NCBI RefSeq assembly: GCF_030272615.1
Contig: NC_081414.1
Location: 822,549,896-822,613,895, forward strand
Reading direction: 5' to 3'
Source of the DNA: Cryptomeria japonica
Lineage: Eukaryota; Streptophyta; Pinopsida; Cupressales; Cupressaceae
DNA length: 64,000 nucleotides
This document shows positions 45,244 through 55,316 of this stretch, piece after piece (within the stretch, counting starts at the first letter, position 1; every line of letters starts with the position of its first letter). Under the pieces are notes generated by a model that was not told the origin of the DNA, ran no database searches, and saw only the letters and a list, made by a program, of their open reading frames with translations. A program made the translations under genes and the position numbers.

Positions 45244-46018
45244 GATAGAGAGGTAGACAAGGAGGGAGTGAGAGACCTAGAGAATGAGGAGATAGATAGG
45301 TTTGGAGAGAGAGAGAAGAGAGGGAGAGAGTTCATAAATAGATAGAGGTAAGGAGAAGGGAGAGAAACAATAAGGGAGTGAGAGAGAAGAGAGAGGGAGA
45401 GAGTCAAGGATAGAGAAGTGAGAGAGACAAGAGAGGGAGAGAGATAGGTCTCAAGTTTGGGGAAGATAAAGAGAGTAAGATACATAGCTAAAGAATGCTA
45501 ATGGGAGCATGTTGATTACTGAAATTTAACATGCCAATTACTGAAATTTGTCTATCTGAAATTTTATATGATCCTCTAAAAACTAGAATCTGCATTATAA
45601 GTCCTATAGAGCTATACTTAAATGTTATATTTCATCTATATATTATCCTTCGGGGGTGGATTTAACTTTTGCCCAGATTGGAAAATCTACACACTCACAA
45701 AACCTTCACATTGGACAATGCAGAACATTTGGCGCATGACAATTTTGGCGCTCGCCAAATGCAAAAAATTGACTTTTCACATTTGGCGAGCCCCAAATGT
45801 GAATATTCAAAATTTTGCATTTGGCAAGCACCAAATAGGGCTAGCACCATACTTGGTGCTTGCCAAATGGTTTGCTTGGAAGAATACCAACCCTTTGGGT
45901 TGGATTTGCCTTGGGCATCCACCCCGTAGGTTTGGATGACCTTTCATGCTAATGACACATTTTTATGAAAAAGTAAAAAGTGGCACCTTTTTGGTACCAC
46001 TACTTGGTGCACTTACCC
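45244..46018 (-). repeat. Fold-back right arm, inner stem and unique end
   Basis: AG-rich to about 45475, then unique sequence pairing inverted with 32200-32735 and the final ~50 bp pairing with 31431-31480. Contains two TTTGGCGC words (45728-45735, 45744-45751). Confidence 0.8.
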
Positions 46019-46960
46019 TGAATATAACATTAGATAGAACGAGGAATTACTCAGTGCCCTAACAAATTCTGAAATAACAAATGTTATGGAACTTTAGACC
46101 ACACATGAGATCTGGGTGAAGCTTGAGATCCTATATGAAGGTGATAGTCAAGTGAAAGTTGCTAAGTTCTAGTGTTTAAAAGGAAAGTATGAGACATTGA
46201 ATATGGAAGATGATGAGAAAATACATTCATACATGGCTAAGGTGAATGGGCTTGTCCTTGGTATAAAATCTATCGGTGGAAAGATTGAAGAAGATGAGTT
46301 TGTTGCTAAGGTTCTAAGATCTTTTCCTCTTGCCTATAAAAATAAGGTTGTCACTATTGATGAGATCCAAAGTGTAACCACAATGACAAGAGATCTATTC
46401 GTTGGAAAACTTGTTGCATTTGAGTTGAGTGAATTTTGTGAATCACATGGAAAGTCTAAGACAACATTCAAAGAATCAACATCTATGTCTGGTAAGTAGA
46501 ATTATGATCCCGATGAGTGTAGGATATCCATTTATGAAAGAGAAAGGAGAGAGATAGTAGAGAAAGAAAGGGAGCTTGATGAGATTGAAGCATTGATTTC
46601 CCAGAGATTGCCTAAGGGTACCGGTAAGTACGATGGAAAGTTACCCTCAAAATGTTTTTCTTTTAATAACATAGGAATTTTTCTTCCAGATTTCCGGAGT
46701 GAATGGCTAAGTATGACAGACATGATAAGCTTGATAATTTTGATATAAATGATAGATATGAGAAGCATGAGAAGTATGATAAGCCATATAAGTCTAACTG
46801 GAAGTTTAGGAACCAAAAGAACTATTATTATGTTGTAGATGAAGAATCAGAATGAGACAAAGTTGTGTTCATTGCCATTAAAGAAGATAGACATGTGCCT
46901 ATTGATTCCACTAGCTTCTCTATTGAGGGAAAAAGCTTTGGCTACTAAGGTACAAAAAAA
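46019..46960 (+). pseudogene. Element B gag, 3' part
   Basis: Resumes the gag frame at YNIR and continues LLSALTNSEITNVMEL (46050-46090), TTHEIWVKLEILYEGDSQVK, then the long open stretch MEDDEKIHSYMAKVNGLVLG through VTTMTRDLFVGKLVAFELSE (46203-46430). The zinc knuckle near 46650 is degraded (CFSFNNIG). A Lys/Tyr/Asp-rich tail follows. Stops near 46033, 46093, 46170 and 46497 and a frameshift near 46690 inactivate it. Confidence 0.87.
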
Positions 46961-48440
46961 GGTGAATGGGTGATTGAAAGTAGTTGTTCACACTATATGA
47001 TCAGAAACAAAAGAAAATTTGTAAGCATGGAAATATATGATAGTGGAATAGTTAGATTTGGAGATGAAAAAGCCTATGTAATCCATGGGAGAGGTTATAT
47101 TTCTTTTGATTGTAAGAATTAACACTAATGATGTCTTGTATGTTGAAGGTGTGAAGCATAATCTTTTGACTATTGGAAAAATGGTTGATAAGGGTTATGA
47201 TCTATAATTCAAATATGGTATATGCAAGATCTTGAATGCCTCTGGTATAGAGATTGCATCTGGAACTAAGACTGAAGGTAACTTTTTTTATTTGAATGCT
47301 AGTGAGAAATGTTTCTTGATTGCTAGGATAGATAAGAGTTGGTTGTTGCATAGAAGAATGTGCCATGTAAAATTTGATTCATTGATCAAGATCAGTTCTA
47401 CTCAAGATATTAGGGATCTTCCTAAGATTGTTAAACCTATTAATTCGGTGTGCAACGAATGTCAGTTGGGTAAGAAAACAAGGATTTATTTCAAGAGTAA
47501 ATGGTAAACCTCAGATGGATTGTTAGATCTTGTGCATACTAACTTGTGTGGACCTAAAATGTTTAGAAGTGTGCAGGGTGATAGATAATTTATGTTACTA
47601 ATTGATGATTATTTGAGAATGATGTGGGTTGTCTTTTTGAAGGAGAAATCAAAAGCATTTGAAAAATTCAAGATATTCAAGGCTAAAGTTGAAACTAAAT
47701 CCAGATTGAAGTTGAAGTGTCTAAGATCTGATAGAGGTGGAGAATTTTGTTCTGAGGATTTCAATTCTTTCTGTGAGTTGAATGAAATCAAAAGATAGCT
47801 ATCTACTCCTAGGACCCCACAACAGAATGAGATTGTCGAAAGGAAGAACCGTAATGTTTTAGATGTTGCAAGAACCATGTTGACTGAAGGAAATGTTATG
47901 AAGGTTTACTAGAGAGAAGCTATTAGCATTTTAGTCTATACATTCAATAGAGTTCATATCAAAGGTGATACTGGTAAGACTCCTTATGAGCTTTGGTTTG
48001 GTCATGTTCCTACTGTGAAATATTTCAAAGTTTTTGGTAGCACATGTTATATCAAGAGAGATGAGGATATTGGAAATTTTGATGCTAGAAGTGATGAAGG
48101 TATCTTCTTGGGATATTCTACAAATAGCAAAGCCTACCGGTGCCATAACAAGAGAATGAGATAGATAGTTAAGAGTGCAAGCATGAAGGTGGATGAAAAC
48201 CTTGGGAAGGAGATCAAATCTTATGATGAAGGTCAACATATTGTTTTAGATCCTATTCAACATGAAGAACCTAAGAAAAATGATTCAGTAGAGACAGTGA
48301 CTTTTGTTGCTGCCGGTGAGGATGTTCTCGATCCTGAGTCTGAGAATTAGAACAATCTGAAGACTCAAAGCTATATAAGATTGAATCATTGTGAGAATTA
48401 GATTATTGGTGATAAGAGTAAAGGTGTGATGACTAGAAGA
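46961..48440 (+). pseudogene. Element B protease and integrase
   Basis: Protease near 46960-47100 reads GEWVIESSCSHYM...GIVRFGDEKAYVI; catalytic Asp-Ser-Gly has become Glu-Ser-Ser, so it is dead. Integrase zinc domain LLHRRMCHVKF...CNECQLGKK (47342-47480), catalytic core LVHTNLCGP, MLLIDDYLRMMWVVFLKEKS (47592-47650), SDRGGEF with the region containing the third acidic residue (47725-47750), QQNEIVERKNRNV, then KVFGSTCYIKR and FLGYSTNSKAYRC (48030-48140). Stops at about 47505, 47586, 47797 and 47910. Confidence 0.88.
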
Positions 48441-49149
48441 AGGTTAGTTGCAGAAGAAATATGTTTGATTTCTAAAGTTGAACCTAAAGATGTTGTTGAA
48501 GCTTGTAAAGATGATAATTGGATTAGAGGCATGGAAGAAGAATTAGATGAGATCGAAAAGAACAATAATTGGGAACTTGTGCCTAGACCTAAGAATAAAA
48601 ATGTTATTTGTACTAAATGAGGTTTTAGGAACAAATTGAATGAAGCTGGCGAAGTAGTTAGAAATAAAGCTACTTGAAATCTTTATAGGCAGCATAAGCT
48701 AACAATAATCTAACAACTTCAATTATGGAATCTGAAGCAAAATTTTCTTCATAATCAATCCCTTCTTGCTATGAATATCCTTTGTAGACCTGAAGCTGGA
48801 TATTCATAGCAAGAAGGGATTGATTATGAAGAAACTTTTTCTCTAGGTTCCAGAATTGAAGCTGTTCGATTGTTGTTAGCTTATGTTGCTTATAAAGATT
48901 TCAAGGTATATCAAATAGATGTCAAATCTACATTTTTAAATGGTGATCTAGAAGAAGAAGTTTGTATTGAATAGCCCAATGGATTTTCACTGTTAGGTAA
49001 TGGAGACATGGTATGCAAGTTGAAGAAAGCACTTTATGGTTTGAAACAAGATCCTAGAGCTTGGTATGCGAGATTAGACAAATACTTGCTAAAATTAGGA
49101 TTTGTCAAAGGTGCTACTGATACTAATCTGTACTCTAAGATTGAAAATG
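48441..49149 (+). pseudogene. Element B reverse transcriptase, 5' part
   Basis: DDNWIRGMEEELDEIEKNNN (48505-48565), ELVPRPKNKNVICTK, then FRNKLNEAGEVVRNKAT, where a 108-bp inverted duplication (48673-48905) breaks the frame. Beyond it: DYEETFSLGSRIEAVRLLLA, KVYQIDVKSTFLNGDLEEEV (first catalytic Asp, near 48905-48965), ALYGLKQDPRAWYARLDKYL (49035-49090). It is cut at 49150-49166 by a retroposon; the FVDD block follows after 50609. Confidence 0.88.
48673..48905. repeat. 108-bp inverted duplication, 17-bp loop
   Basis: Arms 48673-48780 and 48798-48905 are inverted copies of reverse transcriptase sequence separated by 17 bases. The outer ends match exactly for about 35 bp on the loop side and about 20 bp on the other, but the middle has about a dozen mismatches, so the arms came from two related elements. 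Confidence 0.9.
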
Positions 49150-49166
49150 ATAACATTTTGATTGTT

Positions 49167-50592
49167 TTTTATTAGGGGAAAACAGGTTTTGAGGGGACCC
49201 AAAACCCCATACAATAGGTTTTGGAGGGACCCGAAACCTAATAGATTTTACTAGGATATAGAACCCAACAAAGCAGGCTTCTAAAAGAAATAAACAATGA
49301 AAAACCGTAGCCAAAATCCAGCAAAGATGACTAACACTAGCAACATCCAGCATAGTTACACCACACCAAACAAAGCTACAGCTCCAAACTATAGCACAGA
49401 AGAGTAATTATCGAGGGTATAACAAGCACCCTCAACCAACTTTCAGGGTTTTGAAAGGTACCCCTAACCTTCATTAATAACACCAGATTATAGCATATAT
49501 TCATACAATTTGAATCTGGCTAGTAGGGGTTTTGAGAGGCTCCCTCAACCTTCAAATTAGGTTTTAAAATGGAACCCAAAACCAACAACCAGGGGTTTTG
49601 CTAGACACCCTCAACCTTAAATGAAGAGCTTAGAACACCAAACACAATATTTTCCCTAGACCAAAGACAATAGAAAGACAAACTGGGCCCTTTAAAACTA
49701 TTAGCAACTGGCCTGCCTGTGGGATAAACCAGGAAGCCACAACTAGAAAAAGGGGGAAAAAATACCCCAAAAACTAGAAGGAAGAAGACCAAACCAAGAA
49801 ACAACAAAAAGGAATCAGTCCAGGAGACAAGCTAGGAGTCTGGGAAAAAGAACTTCCAGGCCCACCCAAGGAGACACCTTTGAGAGAAGAAACATGTAGC
49901 CATAGCCAGTAGCAAGAGGAGCACCAAAAGTCAAAAATCCCCAACATTCCATCTCTCCACCTCAATAGGAAAGAACTCCACCTCTACAGGACGAAGAATG
50001 AAGCAAAAAGACAACAACTAGCGCTCTCCAGTAGCAAGTAGAAACCAATTCTTTCCCCTCCACCAAATGTTCACCTCCATAAAAAATATGCTCACCTCTA
50101 ATAGACAAGGAGGGGAAAAGAATAAGAGCCAATAAACCCCTCTCAAAGGTTCACACCAAAGACAACCCTCCACCTCAATAGGAGAGTAGCCCAAGAAAGA
50201 AGAACCAACAAAAGAAGCTCCTTCGAAAAACCAAAGCACCAAAGGCTAGAATTGCAAAAAATCCTCAGCATAGAGGAAAGGAGAGAACACAAAATAGCAA
50301 AAGAATCTCTCCACAAGAGGTCCGCTAGGGTCCCAGATCTTCCCAGACACCCAAAATGCCTCCAACGCTGCCACAGCCTCCACTCCTTCCTCTACACCAA
50401 ACTCCTCCACCCACCAATCCAACAAAGAAGAGCCACAAAGAGCCTCATCAAATAGAGTTTGCGACATGGAAGGTGAAAGGAGGAGAGGGAGGAAATCATC
50501 CTCATCCGCAACACCGTCTTCCCCATCTTCTGCAACTCCTTCACATGAAACCCCTACCTCTCTCGCTCTCCATTTTGCTTTTAGGTTTAGTT
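49167..50592 (-). mobile_element. 1.4 kb retroposon with 17-bp target duplication
   Basis: Perfect duplication ATAACATTTTGATTGTT at 49150-49166 and 50593-50609, inside reverse transcriptase of element B. The length of the duplication and the T-run at the left edge (A-tail on the minus strand) indicate target-primed reverse transcription. The minus strand starts with an ATG near 50571 (MESERGRGF) and has hydrophobic open stretches, none recognised. Its 3' end, 'tcccctcaaaacctgttt', resembles the end of the DUF4283 retroposon at 12950 ('ccccttcaaaacctattg'). Several GGGTTTTG/CACCCTCAACC words recur at 49190-49620. It may be a LINE-mobilised, ORF1-like element. Confidence 0.8.
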
Positions 50593-50609
50593 ATAACATT
50601 TTGATTGTT

Positions 50610-51530
50610 GAAGTCTTTGTTGATGACATTATTTTTGGTGGTGATGATGATATGAGTATGAAATTTTCTAGTGATATGCAAAAAAAATTTGAGATGTCTA
50701 TGATTGGTGAGATGAAATTTTTCTTAGGTTTGCAGATTGCACAGATAGAAAAAGGTATCTTTATATCTCAAACTAAGTATGTGAAGCAATTGTTGAAGAA
50801 GTTTGGATTAGATGATTCCAAACCGGTTGGAACTCCTATGGTGACTGGTTGTAAATTGTCTAAAAATGATGAATCTACTAAAGCTAATCAGAGTTTGTAC
50901 AAATCTATGGTTGCTGGACTATTATATCTTACTTAGACTAGGCCCGACATTATGCATGTTATGTTCATGGCAGCTAGATATCAAGCTGATCCGATGGAGA
51001 GTCATGTCAATATTGTTAAAAGAATATTAAGATATCTTAAGGGAACTGAAGATTATGGTTTATCGTATCCAAAGAATGATGATTTCATGTTGTGTACTTA
51101 CACTGATGCAAATTGGGAAGTTGATGTTGATGACTAGAAGAGTACTATCGGTGGAGCATTCTTTTTAGGTAAGAAGTTGGTTTCATTGGCCAACAAGAAA
51201 TAGGATTCAGTATCTTTATCCACTGCTGAACATGAGTACATTGTTGCTTCTAGTAATTGCACTCAAATTGTTTGGATGAATAAAATGTTGAAAGATATCA
51301 AAGTTATTTACGATAATCCTACTGTTATATACTGTGATAATTCTAGTGCTATAAACATGTTTAAAAATCTGATGCAAAATTCAAAGACCAAGCATATATC
51401 AATCAAATATAATTACTTGAGAGAGAACATCAGTGAATAGAAGGTGAAGCTGGAATATGTATATACAAAGGAACAAATTGCTGATATTTTCACTAAGCCC
51501 TTGTCTGCAAATACATTTGTTATCTGAGAG
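50610..51530 (+). pseudogene. Element B reverse transcriptase 3' part and RNase H
   Basis: The active site EVFVDDIIFGGDDD lies at 50610-50650, then EMKFFLGLQIAQIEKGIFIS and KPVGTPMVTGCKLSK (50815-50865). The connection VNIVKRILRYLKGTEDYGLS (51010-51065) leads to RNase H: TYTDANWEVDVDD, GAFFLGKKLVS, STAEHEYIVA (51215-51250), YCDNSSAINMFKN, KTKHISIKYNYLRENI and YTKEQIADIFTKPLS (51465-51505). Catalytic residues D, E and D of RNase H can be seen. Stops at about 50935, 51135, 51200 and 51438. Confidence 0.9.
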
Positions 51531-51945
51531 ATAAGTTAGGGATCTCCACCCGTCCTAATGAGAACTAGATGCATTGAGTTGCATCAATCAAGTGAAACTC
51601 AGAGCCTTACTCTTTTATCTAGATTGATGATTTGGTGGTGCTCCTTTGCTGAAGTAGTCTGTTGGTTTGCTTGTGTATCCCAGGGGAAGAAAGATTTATG
51701 ATTCTATCTTGGGATAGAGGGATTCATGTTTCTATGTTTTGAGGAGAGAGATTCACGATTCTTTTTTGGGAGATTGATTTTCTATTTTGGTGATCGTTGG
51801 AATTGTTGTCAAAGGGAGAGAGAGATCATGTGAAAAACTACTTTATCTATCTTGATCTTAGGGGGAGTTTTTTGGTGATATCTTCTTTCTTTGCATTGAT
51901 TGTTTTTCACATTCATATGTTGTCATCAATGCCAAAGGGGGAGAT
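51531..51945 (+). promoter_or_regulatory. Element B 3' spacer and polypurine tracts
   Basis: Non-coding spacer after RNase H. GCCAAAGGGGGAGAT (51931-51945) directly precedes the 3' LTR and is the plus-strand primer. A second purine tract, CTTAGGGGGAG (near 51856-51867), lies about 75 bp upstream. Confidence 0.82.
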
Positions 51946-52405
51946 TGTTGGATTATTGAGGAGATTGTTGAATTTGGTTGTTCATTGATGCTACTAGGAT
52001 ATGTTTTTGTCATTGATGTCAATGGATTCCTTTGAATTATTTCGGTTAGTTTGGAGAAGATTTTTGGTTCAGTTTTGTAGTTTAGTTTTGCTGATCACTA
52101 TTTTGCAGAATCCGGTATTCCCTCTGGCATATTCCGGTATGATCAGATCTTGTGTATCTTAATTTCAGATGGTTCATGATTTGCTGCTCCGCAAGTTATA
52201 TTTCCTTGTGACAGTTGTTGATTGGTTGTGTTCTTGAGCTTAGAGATGTTGACCGATGAAGATTTGAAAAGTGGTGTTGGTGCAACTGTTTTAGATGATT
52301 CTAACATGCTTGATGGTGTTTCCTAGTCCTATCCTATTTGTTTTGAGATCTGGTGAAGATTGATTCAACCCCCCTCTCAATCTTCCTTCTTGATTACTGC
52401 TAACA
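51946..52405 (+). repeat. Element B 3' LTR
   Basis: 460 bp, TGTTGGATTATTGAGG to TACTGCTAACA; matches 30697-31185 apart from a ~29 bp deletion. Contains 'gattcaaccccc' near 52360. Confidence 0.92.
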
Positions 52406-53850
52406 GGAAGTACATGTTGGAATGCAGAGGAATTATAAGTAGGTATGTAACTTGGGAAACTGGTTATGAGAGCAATGCTTCATTTTGGTCTAACTCATGG
52501 AATAATCATTAAAATTTGGATAATACTCCCAATATTGATGAATTAAAAGGGAAACTCTGAGGATTTCAGGACCAAAAGTGAAAGATTATGGACACATGAT
52601 GATAAAGGATGGTATTAGGACTTGGAAATGGAAATCTTTGGATAATTTATACTCTCCAAGACATCTGAAAGTTTTATTAAAAGATATTTTAAAAGAGAGA
52701 CATGTGTTGCCATCTCAGGAACCAAACAAAATTATATGGTGTGACTCTAAATCAGGCTACTACAAAGTCAACTTAGGTTATAAAATGAAAAAAGCCACCA
52801 CGATCAAATCTGAATGGCTCGTTAAATAATTGTGGAATAAACAATGTCTTCCAAAAGATGGACTATTTGAGTGGTTGGCTATTCAAAGTAATATTCTTAC
52901 TCAGGACCATTTGAAAAAATTGGGATTTCAAGGTGCAAATAGATGTGTTCTTTGTAAAAATAACCTTGAAAATGCAAATCATATTCTTTTAGATTGCTCA
53001 TATACAAGGAAATCTTGGGAAGATTTTCAGAGTAAATTGGAGCTTCAATTCCTTTAGCCACAAAGTCTCTTAGACAGGATTAAAATATGGAATGGAGTAT
53101 TTAAGAAAGGAACCTTTGCTAGTCTTTGGAAAATAATCCCTTCAATAGTAAATTGAGAAATATGGAAAGAATGGAATCAGAGAATCTTACAAGATAAGGA
53201 AATGTTAGAGAAATTTCTTATTCACAAGAGAGAAGACCAAGTAGTAGATCTAGTTAATATAGATGTGAGAAATTAGTCTAAAAAACCCATTATCTTTACT
53301 CTATGGGATGATGAGATGACAAAAAGACTTAAAGGGCAAGTTGTTCCCAAAATTTAGGGGGGAAAAGTGGTGAGGCTTCCAAGATAGTTAGAAAGAAAAC
53401 CAAGTGGTCTCCCACCAAATTGGATGGATTAAAATGAATTTCGATGGGGTTGCCAGAGGAAACTCAGGGGTAGGTGACATAGGATGCATTGCTAGAGATG
53501 ATGTAGGAAAAAACATCGCTAAAGAGTCAGAAGCTATAGGAGAGAAAAATTATATTGTTGAAATTAGGGCTTCTTTGTTGGGGCTACAATTGGGCCATAA
53601 ACTAGGGATGAGGAAGAACCATTTGGAAGGAGACTCTTAGACCATAATTAATGTTATTCAAAAAAATTCTTTGCCAATTGGATTTTCAACAAATGGTTCT
53701 GTCAGATTAAAAAATTAATGAAGAAGCTAGATGACTTCAAATTCAGTCATATTTTCAAAGAAGGAAATGTGGAGGCTAATACTTTAACCAAAGATGCGAT
53801 CAATATTGCCCAAGTTCCAAGGGATGGATTTAATTGATTCAATGCATAGA
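52406..53850 (+). pseudogene. L1-type LINE, right part: zf-RVT and RNase H
   Basis: Continues the LINE cut at 30696 (KYMLECRGIISRYV...WSNSW). Then WCDSKSGYYKVNLGY (52740-52785), LWNKQCLPKDGLFEWLA (52830-52880) and the zinc-binding RCVLCKNNLENANHILLDC (52943-53000), typical of plant LINE C-termini. A plant-type RNase H follows: KMNFDGVARGNSG (53430-53470), EIRASLLGLQLGHKL (53560-53605) and LEGDS (53625-53640), with the acidic catalytic positions present. Stops at about 52557, 52828, 53055, 53148 and 53638. The end is near 53850. Confidence 0.87.
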
Positions 53851-54239
53851 GAAGTAGGGAATCAAAATTTTAAATTAAAATTTCAAATTTGACCATTTCT
53901 TGCCCAAGAGAATTTCTCACCAAACGAGCTGATGAGATATAACTTTCAAAGGACTTTTTTTTTTGCAAGGGGAAGTGTGGTCATCGAAGTCAGTTGGGGA
54001 ATATTTGGGAAGATTTTCTTTTATTATAATTACACTCGTAAGAAGTTTAAATAATAAGTGAAGTGATTAGTCACCAACCTTTTTGAAATGGTAGATGTCA
54101 AGGAAAAGTCTAGCATATAGTAGTGAACTTTCTAAGTTTAGTGATACCAATTTGTAGGAGTTTTGACAAAAGTTAATACATGTGATTTCCTACTATATTT
54201 GATAGCTAGCTTGGTTATCATGAGGTGGAAAAGTAATTG
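53851..54239. other. Unassigned, possible LINE 3' UTR
   Basis: AT-rich, no coding signal recognised. The first ~200 bp may be LINE 3' untranslated sequence; no clear A-tail or target duplication was found. Confidence 0.35.
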
Positions 54240-55316
54240 TTTGAAGTGTGGGAGTCCAAAAACTCATGATGAAATCCATCCAACTAATTTAATGCTTCAC
54301 ACTTGATAAGACAACCCTTCCATCAAAAATTGCAATCTTTATGGTGGATGTGAATCGATTATAAAATACAGTGAAAATCAAGGAAGTATCCAAAAGGCCT
54401 CTATTATACAAGAAAGATTTACTATGAAGAAAATAAAAAAGAACATCTCAAATGGAGACACCACTTAGGCTATTGGCTTCCAGAAGGAAGATGACCTTCC
54501 TAGGTGAAATAATAGATAAAAGGTTGTGCACAATTATGAGGTATAAGAACCTTCTTGTGTTATATTCAATCAATGTTAGGAATTGCATGCAGAAAATATC
54601 AATTATATGCAAACAAAGATTAAATAAAGGATTGAAAAACACATAAATCATAACAGAGGAGAGACAATTTTAACTTGGTTCACCCAAACTTGGGCTACAT
54701 CCACCAAACAGAGAGTCCAATATTATTATCTAGTAAATAGAACCAATTACAACCAACAATCCCTTTGGAACTCAATACTGCTGCAAAACGCTACAAAATG
54801 TTATAAAATTCTCCATAGAAAACCCTAACGCTTAGCCTTTTTATCAAGACTTATGATGGTTACAAAATTAAGGTTACAGCATGTCGGCCAATAGGAGCAT
54901 GCCAGGGGCACTGCACCTGGACCCCGCAAGGGGTGCTTCCCCTTGACCCCATCTTGGGGGTGCTATCTCCAAACCCCCATCAAAAAATACGGAGAGAAAC
55001 CACGCCAATAGAAGTAGGGAAAATTTAACCTCCGAGTCTGATTAGGCTCCATATAAAAACAATCAAATTGATCGATGGGGAGAATTTCATAATGGCAGAT
55101 TATAGGTATGGAGTTAATTATGATATCTCATCAATGTTCCTAGCCATTTCACTAGATAGAGGTTTGAACAATATTGTAGCCAAAGAGCTAATTAAAGAAA
55201 TGTTTAAGAGCCAATTTTTGGAAGGCCCGATGATATTCTCAAAAATATTGATAATTTCTAGATCCCATTACCCAAACATTTTAATAAAAAAGGATGAAGA
55301 TATTCCAAAAGTCTGA
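54240..55316 (+). pseudogene. Unidentified decayed ORF split by solo LTR
   Basis: Left of the solo LTR the frame has a Cys-pair segment (CLKCGSPKTHDEIHP, near 54255-54300), then METPLRLLASRRKMTFLG (54452-54505) up to 54573. Right of it, 55067-55316 stays open (MADYRYGVNYDISSMFLAI) to a stop. Dropping the LTR and one ATCAA keeps the reading frame open across the joint, so this was coding when the LTR element arrived. I do not recognise the protein; a retroelement or host-gene fragment are both possible. Confidence 0.45.
54574..55061 (-). mobile_element. Solo LTR with perfect target duplication
   Basis: 488 bp, TGTTAGGAATTG to AAAACA, flanked by ATCAA at 54569-54573 and 55062-55066. Contains 'ggttcacccaaacttggg' near 54679 and, near 54900-54980, a GC-rich 'ggaccccgcaaggggtgc' stretch with inverted words. 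Left after LTR-LTR recombination. Orientation inferred from the 'ggttcaccca' phrase, so uncertain. Confidence 0.88.

Larger units (their letters stand above)
31431..46018. mobile_element. 14.6 kb fold-back element with satellite core
   Basis: The left end GCGTATGTGCACCAAG matches the reverse complement of the right end, GGGTAAGTGCACCAAG, and both continue with 'TGTGGTACCAAAA' type sequence. TGAA stands on both sides (31427-31430, 46019-46022); removing the insert and one TGAA restores the copia gag frame exactly. Further in, 32200-32740 pairs with 45470-45960 inverted, then CT-rich (left) faces AG-rich (right) sequence, and the core is a 20-bp unit array. No transposase or other coding domain was found. 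It is a non-autonomous inverted-repeat transposon resembling fold-back elements. The superfamily is uncertain: 3-4 bp duplication and GGG ends do not fit MULE or hAT and fit PIF/Harbinger or CACTA size only loosely. Confidence 0.8.
30697..52405 (+). mobile_element. Sirevirus-like copia element with nested insertions (element B)
   Basis: LTRs at 30697-31185 and 51946-52405 begin TGYTRGATTATTGAGG and end TACTGCTAACA. PBS at 31188-31199, PPT at 51931-51945. Without the nested insertions (31431-46018 and 49167-50592) it would be about 5.7 kb. Gag, protease, integrase, reverse transcriptase and RNase H are in copia order on the plus strand. It split an L1-type LINE. Flanking bases are AGAAC and GGAAG, only three of five alike, so the target duplication is weak or decayed. 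Its proteins resemble element A but the LTRs are a third the length and unrelated in most of their sequence. Confidence 0.92.

Noticed and set aside
32749-45485. Long Ser/Pro/Leu-rich or Arg/Glu/Gly-rich ORFs in CT/AG stems
   Set aside because: Low-complexity polypyrimidine DNA gives open frames by composition alone; no motif or start context.
31431-46018. MULE or hAT assignment of the fold-back element
   Set aside because: I could not find 9-bp or 8-bp duplications at its edges; only TGAA is shared and it gives exact frame restoration.
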